From Haloferax mucosum ATCC BAA-1512 (GTDB lineage Archaea > Halobacteriota > Halobacteria > Halobacteriales > Haloferacaceae), in contig NZ_AOLN01000018.1 of the NCBI RefSeq assembly GCF_000337815.1, forward strand, positions 372,001 to 436,000: 64,000 nucleotides of DNA. Direction: 5' to 3'. Shown one piece after another: positions 8,042 through 16,365 of the stretch. Position numbers and translations under genes: made by a program. Numbering within the stretch: the first letter of the stretch is position 1; every line of letters starts with the position of its first letter. The notes under the pieces were generated by a model. That model was not told the DNA's origin. It saw only the letters and a list, made by a program, of their open reading frames with translations, and made no database searches.

Positions 8042-9090
8042 GCAATCACCCCCACGATGATGGCCGTGAGAACCAGGTTGGCGAAGGACAACACGAGCAT
8101 GCCCTTCCAACCGATGTCGAGGAACTGGTCAACACGAAGGCGCGGCACTGCGGAACGCGCCCACTGTGTGAACAGGAAGAACGCCCAGATTTTGATGACG
8201 AACCAGACGAATCCGGGCAGGAATGGCCCTGCTGGACCGCCGAGGAACAGCGTCGCCGCGAGCGCACCGCCGAGGAAGATGTGGATGAACTCACCGAGGT
8301 AGATGAGCACGAAGTACGCAGACGAGTACTCTGTCTGGTACCCAGCAACAATCTCGGTCGGCGCCTCGGGAATGTCGAACGGGTTCCGTCCGATTTCTGC
8401 GAGGTTCGCCACCATGAACAGCGCGAACGCGAACGGATTCACGAACGCGAACCACGTCGGAATCGTGATACCGGCGACGGAGACGAGTGGTTCTGCCTGC
8501 ACGGCGACGATTTCGCTCATCCGAAGCGAGCCGGTGAAGATAACGACCGATGCGGCGGTGATAACGAGCGGAATCTCGTAGGCGATGTTCGCCGCGACCG
8601 CACGGAGCGCACCGATGAGCGAGAACTTGTTGTTCGACGCGTAGCCCGTCATGACGATACCGAGCGACGCGATAGACGCCACGGCGAAGGCGAACGCGAG
8701 ACCGGTCTCGGGGTCGGCCAGTTGGATGCCGTTACCCATCGGGATAACAGCGAAGCCGAGCAACGCCGAGAACGGAATGACCATCGGAGCGATGTCCCAT
8801 GCGGGACGGTCAACGCCTTCCGGAACGATGAGTTCCTTCGACAGCAGTCGCACAGCGTCCGTGACGATGGTCAAGAGACCGAACGGCCCGATACGGTTGA
8901 CGGCGATACGGTCACCGAACGCGGCCGTGATTTTCCGCTTTGCCCATGGACCGGCGAACGCCGTCATGATGAGCATGATGTTGGCGACGAGGAATGCGCC
9001 AACGAGTCCACCAACGACATCTCCGATGACGCCGTCGAGACCGAGGAGACCGCTGATAGTCTCCGAGAGTGTCGTGGTTTGCAGATACAT
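8038..9090 (-). CDS. nuoH: NADH dehydrogenase-like complex subunit H
   Basis: A membrane protein of about 350 residues that forms the quinone channel at the base of the membrane arm. Family motifs are present: DRIAVNRIGPFGLL near residue 70, the E-rich loop region MSEIV, and NPFDIPEAPTEIVAGYQTEYS near 240, which carries the conserved acidic residues of the E-channel. The ATG at 9090 overlaps the nuoCD stop; a TTG one codon upstream is less likely. Neighbours nuoCD and nuoI both overlap it. Confidence 0.95.
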   Translation of the reverse strand: MYLQTTTLSETISGLLGLDGVIGDVVGGLVGAFLVANIMLIMTAFAGPWAKRKITAAFGDRIAVNRIGPFGLLTIVTDAVRLLSKELIVPEGVDRPAWDIAPMVIPFSALLGFAVIPMGNGIQLADPETGLAFAFAVASIASLGIVMTGYASNNKFSLIGALRAVAANIAYEIPLVITAASVVIFTGSLRMSEIVAVQAEPLVSVAGITIPTWFAFVNPFAFALFMVANLAEIGRNPFDIPEAPTEIVAGYQTEYSSAYFVLIYLGEFIHIFLGGALAATLFLGGPAGPFLPGFVWFVIKIWAFFLFTQWARSAVPRLRVDQFLDIGWKGMLVLSFANLVLTAIIVGVIA

Positions 9091-10766
9091 CAACGGTCCA
9101 CCTCACCGAGGACGATGTCGAGACTACCGAGCGAGGCGATCATGTCGGGGATGTACTCGCCTTCGGACATCTCGGGGAGCGTCTGGAGATTCGAGAAACA
9201 TGGGCTCCGAATCTTGAAGCGCGCCGGCTTGTCGGTGCCGTCGGCGCGGATGTAGATGCCGAGTTCACCCTTCGCGCCTTCGACGGCGCGGTAGATTTCG
9301 GTGTCTTCGTCCGGCTTGAGCGTGCGCGGCACGTTCGACTGGATGTTGCGCTCGTCTTCGGGCCAGTCTTCGAGCAGATCGACACACTGCTGGATAATCT
9401 TCGCCGACTCCTCGACCTCGCGCATCCGCACGAGCAGACGCGAGAAGTTGTCACAGCCGTCTTCGACGACGACGTCCCAGTCGAGTTCGTCGTAGTAGCC
9501 GTAGGAGTCGTCACGGCGAAGGTCGTAGTCGATGCCGGAGCCGCGGGCGACCGGTCCGGTCGCACCGTAGCTCTTTGCGACTTCCGGCGGCAGGACGCCC
9601 GTCCCGACCGTACGTGCCTGCAGAATTTCGTTCGAGGTGATCATGTCGTGGTACTCCTCGAGCGCTTCCGGAAGCCCGTCGAGGAAGTCACGAATCTTCT
9701 CGAAGAACTCTTCGCGGGGTTCGGGAAGGTCCCACACGACGCCGCCGAGCCGGAAGTAGTTGAACATCATGCGCTGACCGGTGAGGTCCTCCAGAATGTT
9801 CTGAACGATTTCGCGGTCCCGCATGGCGTACATGAAGATGGCGGTGAAGTCGCCGTAGACGTCCAGCGCAAACGTGCCGAGCGCAATCATGTGCGATGCG
9901 ATACGGCACAGTTCGGCACCGAGCGTCCGGATGATTTGTGCGTATTCGGGGACGTCGATGTCCGCGAGGTCCTCCGCAGCGCGGGCGTAGGCCCACTCGT
10001 TCAGGAGACCGGCCGAGATGTAGTCCCAACGGTCGGGATACGGCATAATCTGATGCCGGTAGGTCCCCTGCTGGCACATCTGTTCTTCGCAGCGGTGCAG
10101 GTAGCCGATGTCGGGGTTGAGGTCAACGACCTGCTCACCGTCGACGACCGTCTCGACGTGAAGCACGCCGTGGGTCGCAGGGTGGTGCGGGCCGATGTTG
10201 ACGTACATCGTGTTCCCTTGTTCTGCACGCTGGTCCTTTTCGAGCGGATTCGCGTGCTCGCGGAGCGTCGCAATCTGCGGCCGCTCTTGGTCGTAATCGA
10301 GACCCAGCGGGTGGCCCTGCCACGTCTCGGGGAGGAGAATGCGGCGGAGGTCCGGATGGCCCTCGTACTGGATTCCCACGAGGTCGTACGCCTCGCGTTC
10401 GTGCCAGTCCGCGGTCCGATAGACGGGTTCGGCCGACTGGCTGACCGGGTTGTCCTTCGACGTGGGAACGACGACGCTTACCTCGTCGGTTCGGTCGTCG
10501 AAGCTCGTGAGGTGGTAGATGGACTCGTATCGGTCCTCGTACTCCTGTGCGGTCAGACACGAGAGGTGGTCAAACCCGGCTTCGTCACGAAGCTTGAACA
10601 GCGCTTCTTGGACCTCGTCTGGGCGAACGACGAGACCCGGCGCGTTCATGTGTTCTTCGCGGCCGATGACGAGGTCGCCGAGCAGTTCGGCGAGTTCGTC
10701 GCCGCGACTAACTGCGGCTTCGAGTTCCGCGGGGTCGTCGTCGGGTTGTTGTTCTTCGAGGCTCAT
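9090..10766 (-). CDS. nuoCD: NADH dehydrogenase-like complex fused subunit C/D
   Basis: A 558-residue fusion of NuoC (30 kDa-like, residues about 1-175, with WHEREAYDLVGIQYEGHPDLRRILL) and NuoD (49 kDa-like, residues about 180-558). The NuoD quinone-site residues are in place: histidines in GPHHPATHG and the tyrosine of DRWDY at residue 249, equivalent by motif to Tyr87 of Thermus Nqo4. GSGIDYDLRRDD and RADGTDKPARFKIR are further NuoD landmarks. NuoCD fusion is usual in haloarchaea. A second copy lies at 26064-27737. It overlaps nuoB by 4 bp and nuoH by a few bases. Confidence 0.96.
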   Translation of the reverse strand: MSLEEQQPDDDPAELEAAVSRGDELAELLGDLVIGREEHMNAPGLVVRPDEVQEALFKLRDEAGFDHLSCLTAQEYEDRYESIYHLTSFDDRTDEVSVVVPTSKDNPVSQSAEPVYRTADWHEREAYDLVGIQYEGHPDLRRILLPETWQGHPLGLDYDQERPQIATLREHANPLEKDQRAEQGNTMYVNIGPHHPATHGVLHVETVVDGEQVVDLNPDIGYLHRCEEQMCQQGTYRHQIMPYPDRWDYISAGLLNEWAYARAAEDLADIDVPEYAQIIRTLGAELCRIASHMIALGTFALDVYGDFTAIFMYAMRDREIVQNILEDLTGQRMMFNYFRLGGVVWDLPEPREEFFEKIRDFLDGLPEALEEYHDMITSNEILQARTVGTGVLPPEVAKSYGATGPVARGSGIDYDLRRDDSYGYYDELDWDVVVEDGCDNFSRLLVRMREVEESAKIIQQCVDLLEDWPEDERNIQSNVPRTLKPDEDTEIYRAVEGAKGELGIYIRADGTDKPARFKIRSPCFSNLQTLPEMSEGEYIPDMIASLGSLDIVLGEVDR

Positions 10767-11464
10767 GGCGAATCAGCCCAGTTGTACCGCATGACGAGGT
10801 CGTCTTCGTCGATCTGTGCGGCGAGCTTATCGACGATTTCGTCGCGTTCGAGGTCGCCGAACTGCTCCAGTTCGTACGGTTTAACCGTCACGGGGCTGGA
10901 CTCGCCGTTTGCGATTCGCTCTTGGAGCTTCGCAATGCCGTAGATGAGCGCTTCCGGGCGCGGCGGGCAACCGGGGATGTGGATGTCCACCGGGATGACC
11001 TCTTCTGCGCCCTTGATAACGTTGTAGCCCTCCTGGAACGGTCCGCCGGAGATGGTGCACGACCCCATGCCGACGACGAATTTCGGTTCGGGCATCTGGT
11101 CGTAGACGCGCTTCATACGCGGGGCGAACTTCGAAACGATGGTCCCCGGAACGATAATCACGTCCGCCTGCCTCGGCGACGCACGCGGGACACCGGCCGC
11201 GAAGCGGTCCAGGTCGTGCTTGATGGCGTACGTGTGCATCATCTCGATACTGCAGCACGCGATACCGAACTGCAGCATGAACATCGAGGACCCGCGGACC
11301 CAGTTCATGAACTTGTCGAACTTCGTGAGAATGAACGGTGACGAGCCGAACGCCTCCCGAAGCTTCGAGTTGAACCGGTCGTCCGCACCCGCCATGCGGG
11401 CGTCGCGGGTCTCGGTCTGTACCTGTGTATCGTCGGTGACGAATGGTTTCTGTTCGCTACTCAT
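10763..11464 (-). CDS. nuoB: NADH dehydrogenase-like complex subunit B
   Basis: A 233-residue protein that holds cluster N2, the direct electron donor to quinone. The cysteine ligands are visible: the adjacent pair in GIACCSIEMMH, one in GSCTISGGPF and one in VPGCPPRPEAL. A hydrophilic N-terminal extension of about 50 residues precedes the core. The start ATG 11464 overlaps the nuoA stop codon. As N2 faces the NuoD tyrosine, the subunit pairs with NuoCD in the quinone module. Confidence 0.96.
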   Translation of the reverse strand: MSSEQKPFVTDDTQVQTETRDARMAGADDRFNSKLREAFGSSPFILTKFDKFMNWVRGSSMFMLQFGIACCSIEMMHTYAIKHDLDRFAAGVPRASPRQADVIIVPGTIVSKFAPRMKRVYDQMPEPKFVVGMGSCTISGGPFQEGYNVIKGAEEVIPVDIHIPGCPPRPEALIYGIAKLQERIANGESSPVTVKPYELEQFGDLERDEIVDKLAAQIDEDDLVMRYNWADSP

Positions 11465-11877
11465 GCATCTTGCCTCTCTGTCTTACGACGGTTCGCCTGC
11501 GGGCTTTTGACCCACTTGACGGCGCCGTTGCGCCACGCCCAGACGAGGCCGACGACGAGGACACCGATGAACAGCAACATCGGCACCAGAACCGTCGCCA
11601 GCGACGCGCCCTGTTCGAGGGCGGAGCGGTAAATGACTGTCCACGGGAAAATGAGGACAGTCTCGATGTCGAACACGACGAACAGCAACGCGACCATGTA
11701 GTACTGAATGTTAAACTGGACGCGCGCTGTGCCGGTCGGCACCTCACCACTCTCGTAGGTGGCACTCTTTCCTTGTTCCGGTACGCTTGGGCGCAATAGC
11801 GCCGACACCGTCATCATCGCTAACGGTATGCCGACACCGACAAGCCCCATCGCACCGATTGCAATCCAATCACTCAT
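11461..11877 (-). CDS. nuoA: NADH dehydrogenase-like complex subunit A
   Basis: A 138-residue membrane protein with three helices; the conserved loop KSATYESGEVPTGTARVQFNIQYYMVALLFVVFDIETVLIFPW is recognisable in parts (YESGE and FDIETV). It is the first gene of the operon. A ribosome-binding GGGAG lies shortly upstream of the ATG, and a TATA-like GTTTATAG at 11918-11926 predicts a short leader of roughly 20 nt. All eleven downstream genes run in the same direction, largely overlapping. Confidence 0.95.
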   Translation of the reverse strand: MSDWIAIGAMGLVGVGIPLAMMTVSALLRPSVPEQGKSATYESGEVPTGTARVQFNIQYYMVALLFVVFDIETVLIFPWTVIYRSALEQGASLATVLVPMLLFIGVLVVGLVWAWRNGAVKWVKSPQANRRKTERQDA

Positions 11878-11917
11878 GCCGTAGTCTCCCTGACGTGCGG
11901 CGGTTAGAAGCGCTCCC

Positions 11918-11926
11918 CTATAAACA
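11918..11926 (-). promoter_or_regulatory. TATA-like box of the nuo operon
   Basis: On the minus strand the sequence reads GTTTATAGG about 45 bp before the nuoA ATG. It predicts a start near 11896 and a leader of about 20 nt containing GGGAG. It is the only clear promoter seen for the eleven nuo genes. Confidence 0.6.
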
Positions 11927-12017
11927 TTGATTTGTGTGTTTCGGGCGCGAGAAGGCTTCTATTTGGAAAATACGCGAGAGACGCCCGGAACCGTGCGCCG
12001 GGAGGGTTTCGCCCAGA

Positions 12018-12048
12018 AAAAACGGCCGCTCGGAACGGAAAAAGCAAC
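12018..12048 (-). terminator. U-rich terminator of purKE
   Basis: Beyond the purE stop the minus strand carries two T-runs, of five and six bases, the second following a GC-rich GAGCGGCCG segment. Archaeal termination needs only such U-tracts, so this is the likely end of the purK-purE transcript. Confidence 0.5.
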
Positions 12049-12068
12049 CGCAGACGTGATGTGCTCGC

Positions 12069-12683
12069 CTATCGGGACGATTCTCTAAATCCCGCCACGC
12101 CGAGGTCGTGGAGCGCCGCGGAGGTCTCGGCCACGTCGGCGACGAGGGATTCGTGATACGCAACCAGTCGGGTTTCGAGTTCGGGGAAGCCGCGCGCGAG
12201 CATCTGGACCGCCGAGAGCGCCGCGTTAAACGACTTTCCGGCATCGACGGCGACGATTGGCGCGCCGGTGGGCATACCGATGACGGAATCGACCGATTTC
12301 TCTTGGACCGGCACGCCGACGACGGGTGTCGGATACGCGATAGACGCCGTCATGTTCGGCAAGTCGGCGGATTTCCCGCCCGCGCCGGCGATGATAACTT
12401 CGATGCCGCGGTCGGCGGCCGTCTCGCCGTACGCGTACAGCAAGTCGGGCGTTCGGTGGGCCGAGACGACGTACGTCTCGTAGGTAAAGCGCGCCTCGGG
12501 TGGGTTCTCGTACTTCGTCTGCTCGCCGAACCCGAGGGTGTCCAGCGCCTCGTGCGCGCCGGACATCACGTCGAGGTCGGAGTCGGACCCCATGATGATG
12601 CCCACGTCGGGCGTCGTCTCTGGGTCGCGGTCGGAATCGGCCTGTGCGTGCAGTTCGTCGATGAGGTCCTGTTCGGTCGTCAT
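12069..12683 (-). CDS. purE: N5-carboxyaminoimidazole ribonucleotide mutase
   Basis: A 204-residue PurE. It converts N5-CAIR, made by PurK, to CAIR in purine synthesis. The signature GIIMGSDSDLDVM, the YVVSAHRTPDLLY segment with the catalytic histidine, and GAGGKSADLPNM are all present. The ATG at 12683 is chosen because the family begins shortly before the GSDSD loop; upstream codons are low-complexity Thr/Pro. About 25 acidic residues precede the core, a usual halophilic extension. It lies 67 bp after purK on the same strand. Confidence 0.95.
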   Translation of the reverse strand: MTTEQDLIDELHAQADSDRDPETTPDVGIIMGSDSDLDVMSGAHEALDTLGFGEQTKYENPPEARFTYETYVVSAHRTPDLLYAYGETAADRGIEVIIAGAGGKSADLPNMTASIAYPTPVVGVPVQEKSVDSVIGMPTGAPIVAVDAGKSFNAALSAVQMLARGFPELETRLVAYHESLVADVAETSAALHDLGVAGFRESSR

Positions 12684-12750
12684 TGGTGTTGGTGTCAGGT
12701 TCGAAGGTGGCGTCGGTGTGTCGGTTCCGTTGGGAGTTGCGTGTGTTCGC

Positions 12751-13929
12751 TCAGTCGAATCGGAGACCGTCCCGGAGTTCGCTCGCACGGGCAAGCAGTG
12801 TCTCAACGTCGTCCGTCTCGTCGTCGCCGACGACGGTGAGATGACCCATTTTGCGAAGCGGTCGAGCCTCGTCTTTGCCGTACCAGTGGAGCGAGACGCC
12901 CGGTTCGGAGAGTGGTTCGTCCAATCCGCCGAGACGCGCCGGACGTGGTTCGGAAACAGTGCTGAGCACGTTCGTCATCACAGTCGGCGAGCGTCGTGTC
13001 GTCGCACCGAGTGGCCACCCGAGGACGGCGCGCACGTGTTGTTCGAACTGGGAGCAGAGTGCGCCCTCGATGGTCCAGTGGCCCGAGTTGTGCGGGCGCG
13101 GCGCGACCTCGTTTACGAGCACGTCACCGTCTGTGGTCTCGAACAGTTCGATGCCGAACACGCCGCGACCGGGGAGATGCGAAAGCACCTCGCGTGCGAC
13201 CCGGTCGGCTTCGGCCCGAACGTCGTCTGTCGTCCGCGCCGGGACGACCGTCTCGCGGAGAATCTCCGCTTCGTGGACGTTCTCGCCGACGGGGAAGGTC
13301 CGAATCTCGTCGTCGCCGCGGACGCCGATAACGGACAGTTCGCGCTCGAAGTCGACGAAGGCCTCGGCCATCGCCGGGCCGCCGACGGCCTCGATTGCAT
13401 CGGCCGCGTCGTCGGGGTCGGTGACGGGGACGTTGCCGCGACCGTCGTAGCCGCCAGTTCGGGCCTTCAGCATGACCGACCCGAACTCGTCGAGGGCGGC
13501 GCGAAGGTCGGCCGCATTATCGACGCGGTGGAACGGCGGAATCGGAATCCCCGCGTCGCCGAACGTCCGCTTCTGGACGAGTTTGTCCTCGATGGTCCGG
13601 AGCGCGTCGGGTGACGGGTGAACGTCGATTCCCTCCTCGGCGGCGAGTTCGTCGAGTAGGTCTGGCTCTGCGAGTTCGATTTCGAACGTCAGTGCATCGG
13701 CCCGTGCGGCGAGTGCTGCCATCGCCTCGGGGTCGTCGAAGTCGCCGACGATTTGGTCGGCGACAGCCGCGGCCGGGCAGTCTGGTGTCGGGTCGAGTAC
13801 GACGAGTTCGACGCCGAGCGGAGCGGCGGCCTCGCCGAGCATACGCCCGAGTTGGCCCCCACCGACGACGCCGAGTGTGGGTCCGGGTACAGTGACGGTC
13901 ACACCCGCCGATTTAGGATGTCGATGCAT
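12751..13929 (-). CDS. purK: 5-(carboxyamino)imidazole ribonucleotide synthase
   Basis: An ATP-grasp enzyme of about 392 residues that carboxylates AIR with bicarbonate and ATP. Visible motifs are LGVVGGGQLGRM (nucleotide-binding Rossmann start), KARTGGYDGRG (ATP-grasp loop), FERELSVIGVRG and NEVAPRPHNSGHWT (metal and substrate loop). ATG 13929 lies about 25 bp after a TATA-like CTATTTAA (13951-13958), which fits leaderless translation. GTG 13902 is an alternative because another AT-rich box (TTTATGC near 13930) precedes it. PurK consumes bicarbonate, which is notable beside the bicarbonate-handling genes elsewhere in the window. Confidence 0.94.
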   Translation of the reverse strand: MHRHPKSAGVTVTVPGPTLGVVGGGQLGRMLGEAAAPLGVELVVLDPTPDCPAAAVADQIVGDFDDPEAMAALAARADALTFEIELAEPDLLDELAAEEGIDVHPSPDALRTIEDKLVQKRTFGDAGIPIPPFHRVDNAADLRAALDEFGSVMLKARTGGYDGRGNVPVTDPDDAADAIEAVGGPAMAEAFVDFERELSVIGVRGDDEIRTFPVGENVHEAEILRETVVPARTTDDVRAEADRVAREVLSHLPGRGVFGIELFETTDGDVLVNEVAPRPHNSGHWTIEGALCSQFEQHVRAVLGWPLGATTRRSPTVMTNVLSTVSEPRPARLGGLDEPLSEPGVSLHWYGKDEARPLRKMGHLTVVGDDETDDVETLLARASELRDGLRFD

Positions 13930-13950
13930 AAACGTTGCCACCCCACCCGA

Positions 13951-13958
13951 TTAAATAG
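13951..13958 (-). promoter_or_regulatory. TATA-like box of purKE
   Basis: The minus strand reads CTATTTAA about 25 bp before ATG 13929, ideal for a leaderless transcript. Confidence 0.55.
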
Positions 13959-14025
13959 ACACTATCGTGTATAGAGTGGGGTCGTCCCCGACGGCAGGCC
14001 GTGAAACTGTACGGCGAGATTCGAC

Positions 14026-15774
14026 TCAGCCCTGCGTCGCGTTCGCCCTGTCGAGGGCGTCCCGGTCGATGAAGACGACGGCGTCTTCGTTCCACAGCTT
14101 GAACGCGTGCTGTCGGACGACGTAGCCGTCGAGTTCGGGTTCGATTTCGTCGCGGTCCCAGTCGTAGGCGACGACGACCGGCGGCGGGTTCTCTAACGTC
14201 TTTGTGACGTTCGCATCCGGTGGGCTACTGGTTCGGTTCACGTTGTCCCCTTCGAAGTACCACGGAAGCGGGAGGCGGCTGTGCCACGATGGCCCGCGAA
14301 GCGGATGCGACTCGTTTGCGACGTAGAAGTGCGTCTCGTCGCTGTTCGGCGGGTTCGTCCCGTACAACAGCACGTCCGTGCCGCTGTTCGTGGCGGCCAC
14401 GCGGCTCACGTCGTCGAGCGTCCCTTTGAGGTCGTTTTCGGGTTGTGCCCACTGGAGGACGACATCGTCCTCGCCGGTCGAGGCGTTCCAGTAATCGACG
14501 TTTGCGGCCGCGACGCCGCCGACGGACGCGAGCAAGACGACCGCCGCGAGACCGACGCCGACCGTGTCTTTCGACGCTAACGCGGTCATCCCGGAGCGGA
14601 AGACGAACGCGGCCCCGACCGCGGCCGGAATCGCCAACGGGACGACCGCGTGCACGACGACCCACGGGGCCTGAATGTCGGTCGCAAGCGGGTAGCCGAA
14701 GATGCTCACGACGCCCCAGTAGGTTGCGAACGCGACGAGCCAGCGGATTCTGTCGGCGACGACGCCGTAGCGGTCAACGACGATGCCGACGAGGGCGAAG
14801 ACGATGAGCACCGGCGCGCCGTAGACGAACGTTTCGAGGAAGTCCTTCAGATACGGGAGGTAGTCGTGAGACTGGTGTCCGCCACCAACCCAACTGCTCA
14901 CCGTCTCCGAGACCGCGCCGATGGTTCCGGCTTCGACAACGCCGAGCAGTGCGGTCGCACTGTCGAACGCGCCCCAGATGTCCGGGCGCGGCGCGTAGAA
15001 GAACACGAAGACGGTGACGAACGCGAGGAGCCCGCCGAGGACGCCGAGAACGAAGCGCGCGGCGCCGTTTCCGAAACTCCCCGCGCCGCGTTTACGGAGA
15101 CTTGCCTTCCAGTTCGACGGAATCTCGGTGAAGAGGATGTCGCGTGGCGACCCGCCGGCCGAGGTGCGCGCGAGCAGTCGGTGGTCGAAGACGAGAAACG
15201 CCGCGCCGAGGAAACACAGGAGGTAGACGACGTAGTTCTCTTTTGCCGCCGCGCCGGTGGCAAAGGAGGCCCCGGCCGGGATGAGATACGCGAGGCGCCC
15301 TGTGTCGTAGGCGCGGACGACGAACCCGAGCGCGAAGACCGAGAATACCGCCACGAGGATGTCGTTGCGCATGAACCGCGAGTAGTAGACGAGAAGCGGG
15401 TTCGCCGCGAAGAAGACCGCGAGCGCGACCATCTCGTCGCGGCGGAGGTGCTTGCGGAAGAGCCACACCGAAAGCGGGAGGAGTCCGCCGACGACGGCGA
15501 CCGGGAGGCGGGCGCTGAAGTCGGTCGCCGGAAGCACCGCGAAGATGTAGTCGTTTACCACCGGCAGAAACGGACCGTGGATTATCGGGCGGTACGCGAA
15601 CTCGTTGGTCTCGTGATAGCGGAGAATCCAGTAGCCGACGCGCCCTTCGTCCCAATGGAAAATCCGGCCGCCGAGAGAGACCAGACGGACGAGGAGAGCG
15701 CCGACGACAGTGACGAGGAGTGCCAGGAGGGCACGGGACCGGGTCACCGTCTCGGTCCCACTGTCAGTACTCAT
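14026..15774 (-). CDS. Agl23-like polytopic glycosyltransferase-type membrane protein
   Basis: A 582-residue membrane protein with some 11-12 helices and a GT39/PMT-like start: FHWDEGRVGYWILRY at about residues 35-50 supplies the acidic pair in the first external loop. It resembles the TIGR03663 family, named Agl23 (flippase-activity associated protein) in haloarchaea and linked to N-glycosylation of surface proteins. A catalytic sugar-transfer role is plausible but unproved. The ATG at 15774 is preferred over an earlier in-frame start; an AT-rich GTTGTATTG lies about 26 bp upstream. The C-terminal soluble part of about 150 residues ends near an FIDRDALDRAN segment. It is isolated from other glycosylation genes here. 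Confidence 0.75.
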   Translation of the reverse strand: MSTDSGTETVTRSRALLALLVTVVGALLVRLVSLGGRIFHWDEGRVGYWILRYHETNEFAYRPIIHGPFLPVVNDYIFAVLPATDFSARLPVAVVGGLLPLSVWLFRKHLRRDEMVALAVFFAANPLLVYYSRFMRNDILVAVFSVFALGFVVRAYDTGRLAYLIPAGASFATGAAAKENYVVYLLCFLGAAFLVFDHRLLARTSAGGSPRDILFTEIPSNWKASLRKRGAGSFGNGAARFVLGVLGGLLAFVTVFVFFYAPRPDIWGAFDSATALLGVVEAGTIGAVSETVSSWVGGGHQSHDYLPYLKDFLETFVYGAPVLIVFALVGIVVDRYGVVADRIRWLVAFATYWGVVSIFGYPLATDIQAPWVVVHAVVPLAIPAAVGAAFVFRSGMTALASKDTVGVGLAAVVLLASVGGVAAANVDYWNASTGEDDVVLQWAQPENDLKGTLDDVSRVAATNSGTDVLLYGTNPPNSDETHFYVANESHPLRGPSWHSRLPLPWYFEGDNVNRTSSPPDANVTKTLENPPPVVVAYDWDRDEIEPELDGYVVRQHAFKLWNEDAVVFIDRDALDRANATQG

Positions 15775-15932
15775 GTCCACCCATCCCCGCGCCGGCAATA
15801 CAACTGTTATGTTTGTGGGTCGGCGGCACGGTACTGCTCACCGGCGGCACGATGCTGTCTGTCTGGTTGTCTGTCGGCGGCGCGTCGTTCGTCCATCGCC
15901 GACGCGGGTAATTTCGGTGGGTGTCGGTAGTT

Positions 15933-15940
15933 CTTTTATC
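15933..15940 (+). promoter_or_regulatory. TATA-like box of ribH-aminotransferase operon
   Basis: CTTTTATC is centred about 24-25 bp before ATG 15961 and predicts a leaderless mRNA. Confidence 0.6.
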
Positions 15941-15960
15941 CGGCACGGGAAGGGTCGGCT

Positions 15961-16365
15961 ATGGTCTCTCTCGGACTCGTAGTGGCCCGATTCAACTCGT
16001 CGGTCACCGACCCAATGAAAGAGGCGGCGCTCGACGCCGCCGACGAACGCGACGCCGAGGTCGTCGAGACGGTGCGCGTTCCCGGCGCGTACGACTCCCC
16101 CCTCGCGGCCGACCGACTCGCCCGACGCGACGATATCGACGCCGTCGCCGTCGTCGGCGCAATCGTCACTGGCGACACCGACCACGACAACGTCATCGCC
16201 GACGCGACGGCCAAGTCGCTGACGGAGGTCTCGTTGAACCGCGATACGCCCGTCACGTTCGGTGTCTCCGGACCGGGAATGAGCGGCGCTGAAGCACGCG
16301 AGCGCGTCAGCAAAGGTGCGGAAGCGGTTTACGCCGCGACTGATATGGTGGAGGCGTTGGCATGA
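15961..16365 (+). CDS. ribH: 6,7-dimethyl-8-ribityllumazine synthase
   Basis: A 134-residue lumazine synthase that joins 3,4-dihydroxy-2-butanone 4-phosphate to the ribitylamino-pyrimidine, the penultimate step of riboflavin synthesis. Motifs: VVARFNSSVTDPM (substrate-binding Phe near residue 9), VPGAYDSPLAA, GAIVTGDTDHDNVI with the catalytic His region, and PVTFGVSG. The short archaeal form assembles into capsids or decamers. It overlaps the next gene by ATGA, so both are translated from one leaderless transcript. Confidence 0.95.
   Translation: MVSLGLVVARFNSSVTDPMKEAALDAADERDAEVVETVRVPGAYDSPLAADRLARRDDIDAVAVVGAIVTGDTDHDNVIADATAKSLTEVSLNRDTPVTFGVSGPGMSGAEARERVSKGAEAVYAATDMVEALA

Noticed and set aside
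9069-10943. 624-codon plus-strand frame opposite nuoCD
   Set aside because: A shadow of the nuoCD coding bias; no promoter, no recognisable domain, and the paralogue at 26-27.7 kb does not keep a comparable frame.
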